Positions 15,824 to 25,361 of a stretch of DNA of 64,000 nt are shown here, piece after piece. Both the position numbers and the translations under genes were made by a program. Origin of the DNA: Methylotenera_A sp046598525 (lineage in GTDB: Bacteria > Pseudomonadota > Gammaproteobacteria > Burkholderiales > Methylophilaceae); contig JBKJIJ010000015.1 in NCBI GenBank assembly GCA_046598525.1, positions 1-64,000 on the forward strand, read 5' to 3'. A model generated the notes under the pieces. It was not told the origin of the DNA. It did not search any database and was given only the letters and a program-made list of their open reading frames with translations. The stretch's first letter is position 1. Each line of letters starts with the position of its first letter.

Positions 15824-16729
15824 ATGGATGACAACATTTTAAGTGATGCCAAGATTGCGCAAAAGCCTTTGGTTGATGATGTTGTTATTGGAAAGCAGGC
15901 ACACTGGCTAGCCGAATTAACGTTGGATTTTGCTGCAAAAGATGGCCGCAGCTATCTGGCAAAAAGGCAGCATAACGGCCCGCTAGTGATACAAAAAACG
16001 TTGTATCCAGAAGGTGAAACAATATGCCATGGCATCATCATTCATCCGCCCGGCGGCGTGGCGGGCGGTGATGAGCTGATATTGAATGTGAATCTACAAA
16101 ATAATGCTAGCGCCTTGCTGACAACGCCAGGCGCGGGAAAATGGTACAAAGCAAATGGCGTAGCGGCCAGCCAGCATTTGCAGTTTAATCTGGCTGAAAA
16201 TGCCAATTTAGAATGGTTGCCGCAAGAGAATATTTTGTTTGATGGCTCAATTGTGAATTTTTCGGCTGATATTCAACTTGGCATAGATGCGAAATATGCA
16301 GGCTGGGAAATTCTGTGTTTTGGCAGACAGGCCAAAGGCGAGACTTGGCTAACAGGCAAATTAAAACAAAAATTACTGATTAAGCGCGCAGGCAAAACCA
16401 TTTGGCAAGAAGGCGCAAATTTGCAGGCTAATGACCGTTTTTTTCAATCTAGCATTGGGCTAGGCGGCAATGTGGTCAGTGCCAGTTTTGTGATTGCAGC
16501 AGGTGCCGTACCAGCCGAATTATTGGCACAATGCCAGCAATTTGAAATAAATAGCGCATCTGATAACAAGGCTAAATTTGGTGTAAGCGCAATGCCAGAA
16601 GTGTTTTCGGCACGCTATATTGGCATGTCCGCGCAATCGGCAAGGCTTTATTTTGAAGGACTTTGGCAACTATTACGGCCATGGTACGCAAGCCGCTCAG
16701 CTGCCAGACCGCGCATTTGGAATACCTAA
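15824..16729 (+). CDS. ureD: Urease accessory protein UreD
   Basis: A 301-residue cytoplasmic chaperone that binds apo-urease and, with UreF and UreG, guides nickel to the active site. Family motifs are seen: HPPGGVAGGDEL (about residues 77-88), LLTTPGAGKWYK and WLPQENILFDG. The C-terminus ends in the usual YFEGLWQLLRPWYASR region. Length agrees with the family (270-300). First gene of ureDABCEFG. Confidence 0.92.
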   Translation: MDDNILSDAKIAQKPLVDDVVIGKQAHWLAELTLDFAAKDGRSYLAKRQHNGPLVIQKTLYPEGETICHGIIIHPPGGVAGGDELILNVNLQNNASALLTTPGAGKWYKANGVAASQHLQFNLAENANLEWLPQENILFDGSIVNFSADIQLGIDAKYAGWEILCFGRQAKGETWLTGKLKQKLLIKRAGKTIWQEGANLQANDRFFQSSIGLGGNVVSASFVIAAGAVPAELLAQCQQFEINSASDNKAKFGVSAMPEVFSARYIGMSAQSARLYFEGLWQLLRPWYASRSAARPRIWNT

Positions 16730-16781
16730 AATTAAACGCAATAAGTTAAAAGGCAAAAGTTAATACGATGGAATTAATGCA

Positions 16782-17084
16782 ATGGAATTAACACCTAGAG
16801 AAAAAGATAAATTATTAATTTTTACCGCTGGCTTGCTTGCAGAAAGACGCAAAGCACGCGGTTTAAAATTGAATTATCCTGAGGCCATCGCCTATATTTC
16901 TGCCGCCATTATGGAAGGCGCGCGCGACGGTCAAACAGTGGTCTATTTGATGGGTTACGGCGCTACTTTATTGACGCGGGATGATGTGATGGAAGGTATT
17001 GCGGAGATGATACATGATATTCAAATTGAAGCGACGTTCCCTGATGGGACCAAATTAGTAACGGTGCATCACCCTATACCCTAA
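16782..17084 (+). CDS. ureA: Urease gamma subunit
   Basis: A 100-residue protein matching the UreA family end to end: MELTPREKDKLLIFTAG, ARGLKLNYPEAIAYI, MEGARDGQTV and a final VTVHHPIP. It is one of three structural subunits (gamma, beta, alpha) of the nickel urease. No strong ribosome site precedes the ATG; the sequence ATGGAATTA is duplicated 14 nt upstream, where it opens a 7-codon frame that overlaps the ureA start. Confidence 0.96.
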   Translation: MELTPREKDKLLIFTAGLLAERRKARGLKLNYPEAIAYISAAIMEGARDGQTVVYLMGYGATLLTRDDVMEGIAEMIHDIQIEATFPDGTKLVTVHHPIP

Positions 17085-17089
17085 AGATT

Positions 17090-17230
17090 CGTCATTCCCG
17101 CGTAGGCGGGAATCCAGCCGAATAGTAATTTTTAGTGAGTAAGTTTGAAAAGAAATTTGAATTTTTTATCAACGAATAGGCGTGCGCTAATGCGCTGCTA
17201 GCCTAGATTCCCGCCTTCGCGGGAATGACG
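17090..17230. repeat. Palindromic repeat element (REP/MITE-like) inside the urease operon
   Basis: A 141-bp element with near-identical 28-bp terminal inverted repeats: left 17090-17117, starting CGTCATTCCCGC and ending GGGAATCCAG; right 17203-17230, its reverse complement with two differences. Each end is itself a hairpin, ATTCCCGC-4 nt-GCGGGAAT. The middle about 85 bp is AT-rich and non-coding. A shorter copy lies at 43619-43691. It fills the ureA-ureB gap, which is tight in most urease operons. Confidence 0.85.
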
Positions 17231-17256
17231 GTATTGGAAATGACGAGTGTAAAAAT

Positions 17257-17565
17257 ATGATTCCAGGCGAAATGCTTATCGAAGCAGGTGAAATCAGTCT
17301 AAACGTAGGGCGCGAATCCATTACGATAGATGTGGCGAATGCAGGTGATAGGCCGATACAAGTAGGCTCGCATTTTCACTTTTTTGAAACAAACGAAGCG
17401 CTAACCTTTGAACGCAAACGTGCCTACGGTTTTAGGCTGGATATTGCTGCAGGTACCGCTGTACGTTTTGAGCCGGGCCAAACGCGTACGGTGCAATTAG
17501 TGGCTTTAAGCGGTGAGCGCAAAGTGTATGGGTTCTCAGGCAAAGTAATGGGGGCATTGAAATGA
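17257..17565 (+). CDS. ureB: Urease beta subunit
   Basis: A 102-residue UreB with family features MIPGEML, GDRPIQVGSHFHFFETN, LDIAAGTAVRFEPGQ and GFSGKVMG. It assembles with UreA and UreC. Its end overlaps the ureC start by 4 nt (ATGA). It is separated from ureA by the palindromic repeat element. Confidence 0.96.
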   Translation: MIPGEMLIEAGEISLNVGRESITIDVANAGDRPIQVGSHFHFFETNEALTFERKRAYGFRLDIAAGTAVRFEPGQTRTVQLVALSGERKVYGFSGKVMGALK

Positions 17566-19265
17566 GCCTCAGTATAGACAAGCGCGCCTATGCAGAAATG
17601 TTTGGGCCAACCACGGGCGACAGAATGCGTCTGGCAGATACAGATTTGTGGATTGAAGTAGAAAAAGACTACACAGTTTACGGCGAAGAAGTGAAATTTG
17701 GTGGCGGCAAAGTGATTCGTGATGGCATGGGTCAAAGCCAGCTATGTGCTAAAGATGTAGCAGATACCGTGATCACCAATGCATTAATTATTGATCATTG
17801 GGGCATCGTGAAAGCCGATATTGGCCTTAAAAATGGGCGCATTTCTGCCATTGGCAAAGCGGGCAATCCTGATATTCAGCCAGCGGTGACTATTCCCATC
17901 GGCGCTGGTACTGAAATTGTCGCGGGTGAAGGCATGATTGTGACGGCGGGTGGCATCGATTCGCATATCCACTTTATCTGCCCGCAACAAATCGAAGAGG
18001 CGCTGATGTCTGGCGTGACGACCATGTTGGGCGGCGGCACAGGTCCGGCGACAGGCACTTTTGCCACTACCTGCACACCAGGGCCATGGCATATTCACCG
18101 CATGCTGCAAGCGGCCGACGCGTTTCCCATGAATCTGGGATTTTTAGGCAAGGGCAATGTCAGCCTGCCAGAACCGATTCGCGAACAAGTAGAAGCTGGC
18201 GTGATTGGTCTTAAATTGCATGAAGACTGGGGCACAACGCCAGCCGCCATTGATAATTGCCTGAATGTGGCAGAGGAAATGGACGTGCAAGTGGCGATTC
18301 ACTCCGATACTTTGAATGAATCGGGCTTTGTGGAAACCACGATTGCGGCATTCAAAGATCGCACCATTCACACCTTTCACACAGAAGGTGCGGGCGGCGG
18401 GCATGCGCCAGATATCATCAAAGCCGCTGGCTATGCCAATGTGTTGCCGTCATCTACTAATCCAACACGGCCATTTACCGTCAATACCATCGATGAGCAT
18501 TTGGATATGCTGATGGTTTGCCATCATTTAGACCCTGCAATTGCAGAGGATATCGCCTTTGCGGAAAGCCGCATCCGCCGCGAAACCATTGCCGCTGAGG
18601 ATATTCTGCACGATTTGGGCGCGTTTTCCATGATGTCATCTGACTCGCAAGCCATGGGCAGGGTAGGTGAAGTGGTGATTCGCACCTGGCAAACGGCGCA
18701 TAAGATGAAAGTGCAGCGCGGCGCACTAGCAGAAGATTCTGCGCGTAACGATAATTTCCGCGTTAAGCGCTATATCGCCAAATACACGATTAATCCAGCC
18801 TTAACACATGGTATTGCCGATACGGTTGGCTCTATTGAAGTGGGAAAATTAGCTGACTTAGTGCTGTGGCGCCCAGCATTTTTTGGCGTTAAAGCGTCTA
18901 TTATTTTAAAAGGCGGCATGATTGCTGCCGCGGCAATGGGCGACCCAAATGCATCTATCCCCACACCACAGCCTGTGCATTACCGCCCTATGTTTGGCGC
19001 TTACGGCGGCGGCTTAAAAACCTCCGTTACCTTTGTATCGCAAGCGGGATTGAAAAACTCTGCGGTGCAGGCGCTGGGTTTAAATAAAACCTTGGTGCCT
19101 GTAAGTGGCACACGTACGGTAAGAAAATCCGATATGATCCACAATGGATGGATGCCGAAAATCGATGTAGATCCGGAAACCTATATTGTGCGGGCCGATG
19201 GCATTTTATTGGCCTGCGAACCCGCCAGTATTTTGCCGATGGCGCAACGTTATTTCTTGTTTTAA
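17562..19265 (+). CDS. ureC: Urease alpha (catalytic) subunit
   Basis: A 567-residue catalytic subunit that hydrolyses urea to ammonia and carbamate with two nickel ions. All ligands known for the Klebsiella enzyme are present one residue later: His135 and His137 (DSHIHF), the carbamylated Lys218 (GLKLHEDWG, with His220), His247, His273, the flap Cys320-His321 (MVCHHL) and Asp361. Length is as in the family. It is therefore expected to be active. Confidence 0.98.
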   Translation: MSLSIDKRAYAEMFGPTTGDRMRLADTDLWIEVEKDYTVYGEEVKFGGGKVIRDGMGQSQLCAKDVADTVITNALIIDHWGIVKADIGLKNGRISAIGKAGNPDIQPAVTIPIGAGTEIVAGEGMIVTAGGIDSHIHFICPQQIEEALMSGVTTMLGGGTGPATGTFATTCTPGPWHIHRMLQAADAFPMNLGFLGKGNVSLPEPIREQVEAGVIGLKLHEDWGTTPAAIDNCLNVAEEMDVQVAIHSDTLNESGFVETTIAAFKDRTIHTFHTEGAGGGHAPDIIKAAGYANVLPSSTNPTRPFTVNTIDEHLDMLMVCHHLDPAIAEDIAFAESRIRRETIAAEDILHDLGAFSMMSSDSQAMGRVGEVVIRTWQTAHKMKVQRGALAEDSARNDNFRVKRYIAKYTINPALTHGIADTVGSIEVGKLADLVLWRPAFFGVKASIILKGGMIAAAAMGDPNASIPTPQPVHYRPMFGAYGGGLKTSVTFVSQAGLKNSAVQALGLNKTLVPVSGTRTVRKSDMIHNGWMPKIDVDPETYIVRADGILLACEPASILPMAQRYFLF

Positions 19266-19273
19266 TATTATTT

Positions 19274-19777
19274 ATGCTGAATATCACCCAACGTTTATCA
19301 ACCATTCACACAGCCCATACCATTGATGACTATTTAGTCTTGCCGTTTGATTTGCGGCAAAAAAGCCGTTTACGTGTCACCTTGAAATCGGGCGTTGAAG
19401 CGGCGTTGATGCTGGATCGCGGAACAATCTTACGCGGCGGTGATTTATTGAAGGCAGAAGACGGAAAAGTAATACAAATCGTTGCGGCTGAACAGCCTGT
19501 GACGGATGTAAAAGCTGAAACGCAGCAAGCATTAATGTGCGCGGCCTATCATTTAGGCAATCGACATGTGCCTTTGCAAGTAGGTGATGGCTGGCTGCGC
19601 CTGGAGCAAGACCATGTGCTGAAAGAGATGCTGATTGGCCTTGGCATGACAACGATTGATCAGCTCGCGCCTTTTGAGCCAGAGGCGGGGGCATACGGCG
19701 GCGGGCATAGGCATCATCACGATGACGACGATAATTTATCCAGATTGCCTTCAGCCCGATTAAGAAGGCATGGCTGA
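19274..19777 (+). CDS. ureE: Urease nickel metallochaperone UreE
   Basis: A 167-residue protein, starting at the ATG at 19274, just after ureC (a longer in-frame reading would run into ureC and is rejected). The N-terminal peptide-binding domain and the C-terminal metal-binding domain (AAYHLGNRHVPLQ, with the conserved His) are present. A short His/Asp tail, GGGHRHHHDDDD, near residues 144-155, can store nickel. It delivers Ni to the UreG complex. The end overlaps ureF by 8 nt. Confidence 0.92.
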   Translation: MLNITQRLSTIHTAHTIDDYLVLPFDLRQKSRLRVTLKSGVEAALMLDRGTILRGGDLLKAEDGKVIQIVAAEQPVTDVKAETQQALMCAAYHLGNRHVPLQVGDGWLRLEQDHVLKEMLIGLGMTTIDQLAPFEPEAGAYGGGHRHHHDDDDNLSRLPSARLRRHG

Positions 19778-20471
19778 TATGGCGATTGGGTCACAAAATA
19801 TTGCCCTAAGCCGTCTGTTGCAATTGGCTAGCCCTATGTTGCCAGTGGGTGCTTATAGTTACTCGCAGGGGCTGGAATGGGCGATTGAATGTGGTGAAGT
19901 GCATGATTTAGCCAGCGCTAAAATCTGGATTAGCGATGCGCTGATGATTTACCAGGGCAGGTATGAGTTGCCCGTATTGCATCGGCAATACCAGGCATGG
20001 CAACAAAATGACATGGCAACAGTAAAAGAGTGGGATGCCTTTTTCCAGGCGGGACGCGATACCAGCGAAGCATTGGCAGAAACGCGGCAAATGGGTTATT
20101 CACTATGCCGTTTGCTTAATGATTTGGGCAGTTTGCCAGCCGATTTTATGTTGAAGATTAACGATTTGCTTAATCCTGCTTTTCCAACCGTTTATGCTGG
20201 TATCACACATTTGTGGACTATCTCGGCGCCAGATATGTTGCAGGCCTACGCTTGGTCATGGGTAGAGAATCAGGTTAGTGCCGCCATGAAAACTGTGCCG
20301 CTTGGACAGGTGGCTGGGCAGAAGATATTGCTGGAACTGGGTGCGCTATTGCCGGAAATTGTTGCGGATGCCATGCAACTAGAGGACGCTGAAATCAGCA
20401 ACTATACCCCTGGGCTTAGCATTGCTGGCTGCCGCCACGAAACACAATACAGTCGATTATTTAGGTCATAA
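19770..20471 (+). CDS. ureF: Urease accessory protein UreF
   Basis: A 233-residue all-alpha protein with family motifs LLQLASPMLPVGAYSYSQG (about residues 15-33) and the C-terminal SCRHE-like motif AGCRHETQYSRLFRS. UreF forms the activation complex with UreD and UreG. The ATG at 19770 overlaps ureE; a second in-frame ATG at 19779 is an equally possible start. Confidence 0.93.
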   Translation: MADMAIGSQNIALSRLLQLASPMLPVGAYSYSQGLEWAIECGEVHDLASAKIWISDALMIYQGRYELPVLHRQYQAWQQNDMATVKEWDAFFQAGRDTSEALAETRQMGYSLCRLLNDLGSLPADFMLKINDLLNPAFPTVYAGITHLWTISAPDMLQAYAWSWVENQVSAAMKTVPLGQVAGQKILLELGALLPEIVADAMQLEDAEISNYTPGLSIAGCRHETQYSRLFRS

Positions 20472-20472
20472 A

Positions 20473-21117
20473 ATGAACAATCCTGCAGAAGTTTTACAAA
20501 ATCACACATCCGTTGAGCCGCTTCGCGTTGGCATAGGCGGCCCAGTCGGCTCAGGCAAAACGGCACTCACGCTATCACTTTGCAAGCGTTTGCGCGATGA
20601 GCTGAATATCGCCGTGGTGACGAATGATATCTACACCAAAGAAGACGCCGAATTTTTAACCCGCAATGAAGCGCTGGCGCCAGAGCGCATTATTGGCGTA
20701 GAAACAGGTGGTTGCCCGCACACCGCGATTCGCGAAGATGCATCGATGAATTTGGAAGCTGTTGCACAACTATGCAAACGTTTTGCCGGTTTAGATATCG
20801 TCTTTGTGGAAAGTGGTGGCGATAATTTGGCCGCTACTTTCAGTCCGGAATTATCCGATCTGACGATTTATGTGATTGACGTGGCAGCAGGTGAAAAAAT
20901 TCCGCGTAAAGGCGGGCCAGGTATTACCAAGTCGGATTTACTGATTATCAATAAAATAGACTTAGCACCTATGGTGGGTGCGTCGCTGGAAGTGATGGAT
21001 AGGGATGCTAAAAAAATGCGCGGTGAGCGGCCATTTATCTTTACCAATCTCAAGACAGGCCAAGGGTTAGAACAGATTGTGCAGTTTATTAAAAAACAAG
21101 GCTTGATGCAGGATTAA
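20473..21117 (+). CDS. ureG: Urease accessory GTPase UreG
   Basis: A 214-residue SIMIBI GTPase that couples GTP hydrolysis to nickel insertion. P-loop GIGGPVGSGKTAL (about residues 20-32), the metal-binding CPH motif in ETGGCPHTAIREDAS, and the base motif NKIDLAP are visible. The start at 20473, 1 nt after the ureF stop, is preferred to a start inside ureF. Confidence 0.96.
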   Translation: MNNPAEVLQNHTSVEPLRVGIGGPVGSGKTALTLSLCKRLRDELNIAVVTNDIYTKEDAEFLTRNEALAPERIIGVETGGCPHTAIREDASMNLEAVAQLCKRFAGLDIVFVESGGDNLAATFSPELSDLTIYVIDVAAGEKIPRKGGPGITKSDLLIINKIDLAPMVGASLEVMDRDAKKMRGERPFIFTNLKTGQGLEQIVQFIKKQGLMQD

Positions 21118-21152
21118 ATGTTGAATTTAGTCACTTAATTTAAGGGTAAATC

Positions 21153-21734
21153 ATGAAAAAAATTGTATTAATTAGTTTGCTATTGGGATTTTCCAGCGTA
21201 ACTTTTGCACATCCCGGCCATGAGCTAGCTGGCACAGTTTTGGCCAGTGCGTACGCAGGCTTTATGCACCCATTAACGGGTTTGGATCACCTTTTAGTCA
21301 TGCTGGCGATTGGCATTTGGGCAAGCAAACTTGGCGGAAAAGTGCGCTGGCAGTTGCCGGTAGCATTTCTTACCAGCATGACAATAGGCGCAATATTAGG
21401 ATTAGCGGGCATCACGTTTTCTGGTGGTGAAACCGCCATAGCCACAACTGTAATGGCAATGGGATTGCTATTAGCGATTAACTTACCGATTGCCACTATT
21501 AGCCGCATTGGCATCGTGGCAATATTTGCCGTAGTTCACGGCATGGCGCATGGCGTAGAACTGCATTCACAACAAAGCTATGCAACGCTAGGCGGCATGT
21601 TAATCGCTACCGCTTTACTACACGGCATTGGCTTGCTGCTAGCTTCACAACGATTGAATTTAGCCAGCTGTTTGCAAACAGCTTTGGCTTGGGGCATTGC
21701 GTTGGCGGGTGGATATATGTTGATGGCGGCTTGA
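21153..21734 (+). CDS. ureJ: HupE/UreJ-family nickel permease
   Basis: A 193-residue membrane protein with a signal-like N-terminus ending near TFA-HPG and about six transmembrane segments. The family signature HPLTGLDHLLVMLA (about residues 35-48) and further intramembrane histidines (VVHGMAHG, LLHGIG) are present. HupE/UreJ proteins import nickel (or cobalt), here for urease. It is the last gene of the urease operon. Confidence 0.88.
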   Translation: MKKIVLISLLLGFSSVTFAHPGHELAGTVLASAYAGFMHPLTGLDHLLVMLAIGIWASKLGGKVRWQLPVAFLTSMTIGAILGLAGITFSGGETAIATTVMAMGLLLAINLPIATISRIGIVAIFAVVHGMAHGVELHSQQSYATLGGMLIATALLHGIGLLLASQRLNLASCLQTALAWGIALAGGYMLMAA

Positions 21735-21899
21735 TTTTGCGCTGTCTATACGTCAAATAGTGACCATATTTTTTGCCATTTTTTTTAGCACGCAAAAGAT
21801 TAAAGACTGAACTGTTCATTTATCAATTAAAGGCATGGTTATTGCTGGTTAAAACTATTATTAGGCAAAGAAATTTACTTTAACAATAGGATAGATAGA

Positions 21900-24800
21900 T
21901 TGACGACAGTAAATTTGGCATCACCAAGTCAAGAAAATAGTGAGCAAAATAGCGAACCCACGCAGCGCATCGTTAAAATTCGCCGCGACTACAATACATG
22001 GGTAGCCAACGAAAGTATTGAAGATTACGCGCTTCGCTTTACGCCTAGAGCGTTTCGCAAATGGTCTATATTGCGCGTTTCTAATACCGCTTTAGGGGCA
22101 ATTTCATTTCTGGTGCTTGAGGCGATTGGCGGCACAATTGCCGTTAATTATGGCGTAGTCAATGCGCTTTGGGCCATTCTAGCCGTCGGCATTATTATCT
22201 TTTCAACCGCGCTGCCTATTAGCTACTATGCCGCCAAATATGGCTTAGACATGGATTTGCTGACGCGTGGCGCTGGCTTTGGCTATATCGGCTCCACCAT
22301 TTCTTCGTTTGTGTATGCATCGTTTACCTTTATTCTATTTTCGCTAGAAGCGGCGATTATGGCTTACGCGCTAGAGCTATATTTTCATATGCCGCTCTAC
22401 ATCGGTTACTTGGTTAGCGCGCTGGTGGTTATCCCTTTGGTCACGCATGGGGTTACTTTAATCAGCCGTATTCAAATGATTACGCAGCCGATTTGGCTGA
22501 TTTTGATGTGCTTGCCATTTATAGCGGTGATTCATCACGATCCGCTAGTATTTTCAAAATTATTAGCGTTCGCTGGCGTTTCAGGCAGTTCGGGCGAATT
22601 TAATCTGCTCATGTTTGGTGCAGCAACCGCGGTTGGCGTGGCATTAATTCCCCAAATTGGTGAGCAAGTAGACTTTTTACGTTTTATGCCAGAAAAAACG
22701 CCGCAAAATCGATGGCGCTGGAATTTTGGAGTGTTGATGGCTGGCCCTGGGTGGATTTTCTTGGGCATGCTCAAAATGCTTGGTGGCGTGCTGTTGGCCT
22801 ATTTAGTCATTCAGAGCGATATGTCGTTTGAGCAGGCGGTAAACCCAACCCATATGTATTTAGCGGGTTATGGTTATGTGTTTAATTCGCATGAATTAGC
22901 GTTAGCGGTTACCACTTTGTTTGTGGTGATTTCGCAGGTAAAAGTCAATATGACCAATGCCTATGCGGGTTCGCTGGCATGGTCTAACTTTTTTGCAAGG
23001 CTTACGCATAGCCACCCAGGGCGTGTGGTGTGGGTGGTTTTTAATGCATTAATTGCCATTATGCTGATGGAATTAGATGTATTTAAAGCCATTGAGCAAG
23101 TATTAGGGCTGTATTCTAATATTGCGATTGCTTGGATTACCGCAGTTGTCGCGGATTTAGTCATCAATAAACCCTTGGGTTTAAGCCCCAAAGGCATCGA
23201 ATTTAGGCGTGCCTATTTGTATGACATCAACCCAGTTGGCGTTGGCGCCATGTTTCTGGCATCGGCTGTATCAATCGCTGCATTTTCAGGTATTTTCGGC
23301 GAAGAAGCCAAGGCATTCTCCTCATTTATAGCGCTAATAACCGCATTAGTCACTTCGCCATTGATTGCATGGCTAACTAAAGGTAAGTATTACATTGCGC
23401 GCAAGCAATACAGCTTTCCTGCAAAAACGCGCACGCAAAAATGTGTGATTTGCGAGCGCGAATATGAAACAGACGATATGGCACATTGCCCAGCGTATCA
23501 GGGCGCGATTTGCTCATTATGTTGTTGTTTAGATGCGCGCTGTAATGACGCCTGTAAGCCGCAAGCGCGCTTGTCGCAGCAGTGGCTCAACGCAAACAAA
23601 TTCATGCTGCCTGAATGGCTATGGCCCCATCTTAAAGGCGGCGTGGCGCATTATCTTTTACTGATGTTTATTGCATTGGCATTTTTTGGCGCCATGCTGG
23701 GGCTGATTTATTTTCATGAAACATTAACGCTGGAATCTACCGCGGCGACTTTTTTGCCGCAATTGCAGGCGGGCTATTTAAAAGTGTTTGCGGCATTGGT
23801 GTTTGCCAGTGGCATTATTGCTTGGTGGCTGGTATTAACCACAGAAAGCCGCCGCGTGGCGCAAGAGGAATCCAATCGGCAAACAGGGCTTTTGTTGCGC
23901 GAGATTGATTTGCACAAGCAAACCGATAATGAATTACAACTGGCAAGGCACCTTGCAGAGCAAGCCAACCAAGCTAAAAGCCGCTATATCACAGGCATTA
24001 GTCATGAGCTAAGAACGCCGCTAAATAGTATTTTGGGCTATGCGCAATTGCTGGATAACGATAGCTCAATTCCCGTGCATCGCAAGCACGCCATCAAGGT
24101 GGTGCGGCGTAGTGGTGAGCACTTACTATCGCTGATTGAGGGCACGCTGGATATTGCCTTGATTGAAAGCGGCAAGCTTACATTTGATATTAAGCCGATT
24201 AAATTCCCTGAGTTTATCAGCCAAATCGTCAGCATGTTTGAACTGCAAGCCCGCAACAAGGGTTTGGATTTTAAATACGAAGCAATCGGTGAATTGCCCA
24301 GCGTTGTAAAGGCCGACCAAAAGCGTCTAACGCAAATATTGATTAATATTCTGGGCAACGCGGTAAAGTTTACCAAGGCAGGTAGCATTACTTTCCGTGT
24401 GCGCTATGTGCGCGAAATCGCCTACATTGAAATTCAAGATACAGGCCCTGGCATTACGCGCGCCGAATACAACAAAATATTTGAGCCATTTTCACGCGGC
24501 AGCGCCGCCAATCAAATCAATATCGGTGGTACAGGGCTGGGTTTGACCATTAGCAAATTACTAACAGAATTAATGGGCGGCGAGCTGAACTTTACCAGTG
24601 AAATTGGCAAAGGAACGACTTTCCAAATTCGCTTATTTTTATCGCAAGTGCATCATTTAGAAGAAATCGAAACCAGCGTCTTTGCCAATCGCGTGACCTA
24701 CCTTGGCGCCAGACGCAAAGTGCTGGTGGTGGATAATGAGCAGGTAGATCGCGAATTACTGGTGAATATTCTGGCACCGCTGGGTTTTGAAATGGCGCAA

Positions 24801-25361
24801 GCGGCAACAGGGCAAGAATGCTTGGATATCTATGAAGCGTTTAATCCCGATATTATTTTGATGGATTTAGCCATGCCAGTGATGGACGGCTGGGAAGCCG
24901 CCTATGTGATTCGCAAAGTGCATCAATCACATATCCCAATTGGTATTGTTTCTGCCAATGCTTATGATAAGAATCTAGAAAATGCAGCGGGTATTTCCAG
25001 TGAAGATTTTATTGTAAAACCAGTGAACGTAGAGGAATTGCTGAATTGGTTAGGCCATCGTTTGAATTTGGAATGGATAACCAATACCGATGTGGTGGAA
25101 AATTTATTGCAAAACCCTGATGCCGTTAGCAACCCTGCAAAAATGATGATGCCGCCAGAAAAAACATTAACCGAGCTGCTAGCCTTGGTTAACTTGGGTT
25201 ATATAAAAGGCATCAATGTTAAGTTGGATGAGATTGTATTAATCGACCCCAGTTATTTGGCGTTTGTAGAGCTGATGCGGCAATTTTCTAGCCAGTTTCA
25301 GATTGATAGGATGAAAAACTTTTTACAAGAAATAGATGTACGGGAAGTGCGGGCAACATAA
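21900..25361 (+). CDS. NCS1-type transporter / cysteine cluster / hybrid histidine kinase fusion
   Basis: A 1153-residue protein starting with TTG (AGGA 8 nt upstream). Residues about 30-500 form a 12-helix transporter-like domain resembling NCS1 cytosine/purine permeases. Residues 515-552 hold nine cysteines (CVIC, CSLCCC and others), a probable metal-binding cluster facing the cytoplasm. Two more membrane segments follow at about 580-660, then a kinase: H-box ISHELRTPLN (His702), N-box NILGNAVKF, G boxes DTGPGI and GGTGLGLTI. A receiver domain follows, with Asp989 (LMDLAMPVMDG), then a 90-residue tail. The layout resembles CbrA/CrbS/MxtR, where an SSS-type transporter is fused to a kinase. 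Substrate sensing of amides or urea is inferred from the neighbourhood. Confidence 0.85.
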   Translation: MTTVNLASPSQENSEQNSEPTQRIVKIRRDYNTWVANESIEDYALRFTPRAFRKWSILRVSNTALGAISFLVLEAIGGTIAVNYGVVNALWAILAVGIIIFSTALPISYYAAKYGLDMDLLTRGAGFGYIGSTISSFVYASFTFILFSLEAAIMAYALELYFHMPLYIGYLVSALVVIPLVTHGVTLISRIQMITQPIWLILMCLPFIAVIHHDPLVFSKLLAFAGVSGSSGEFNLLMFGAATAVGVALIPQIGEQVDFLRFMPEKTPQNRWRWNFGVLMAGPGWIFLGMLKMLGGVLLAYLVIQSDMSFEQAVNPTHMYLAGYGYVFNSHELALAVTTLFVVISQVKVNMTNAYAGSLAWSNFFARLTHSHPGRVVWVVFNALIAIMLMELDVFKAIEQVLGLYSNIAIAWITAVVADLVINKPLGLSPKGIEFRRAYLYDINPVGVGAMFLASAVSIAAFSGIFGEEAKAFSSFIALITALVTSPLIAWLTKGKYYIARKQYSFPAKTRTQKCVICEREYETDDMAHCPAYQGAICSLCCCLDARCNDACKPQARLSQQWLNANKFMLPEWLWPHLKGGVAHYLLLMFIALAFFGAMLGLIYFHETLTLESTAATFLPQLQAGYLKVFAALVFASGIIAWWLVLTTESRRVAQEESNRQTGLLLREIDLHKQTDNELQLARHLAEQANQAKSRYITGISHELRTPLNSILGYAQLLDNDSSIPVHRKHAIKVVRRSGEHLLSLIEGTLDIALIESGKLTFDIKPIKFPEFISQIVSMFELQARNKGLDFKYEAIGELPSVVKADQKRLTQILINILGNAVKFTKAGSITFRVRYVREIAYIEIQDTGPGITRAEYNKIFEPFSRGSAANQINIGGTGLGLTISKLLTELMGGELNFTSEIGKGTTFQIRLFLSQVHHLEEIETSVFANRVTYLGARRKVLVVDNEQVDRELLVNILAPLGFEMAQAATGQECLDIYEAFNPDIILMDLAMPVMDGWEAAYVIRKVHQSHIPIGIVSANAYDKNLENAAGISSEDFIVKPVNVEELLNWLGHRLNLEWITNTDVVENLLQNPDAVSNPAKMMMPPEKTLTELLALVNLGYIKGINVKLDEIVLIDPSYLAFVELMRQFSSQFQIDRMKNFLQEIDVREVRAT

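Noticed and set aside
16768..16791. Seven-codon leader frame overlapping the ureA start
   Set aside because: It arises from a short direct repeat (ATGGAATTA twice); no clear ribosome site of its own, so I do not call it a gene.
17090..17230. CRISPR array or riboswitch in the ureA-ureB gap
   Set aside because: There are only two arms in inverted orientation and no spacer-repeat periodicity or known aptamer pattern; it is a palindromic repeat element.
21749..21755. TACGTCA upstream of the kinase gene as a full activator site
   Set aside because: Only one half matches the fmdC/fmdA module and the spacing to a -10 box is not met; kept only as a remark.
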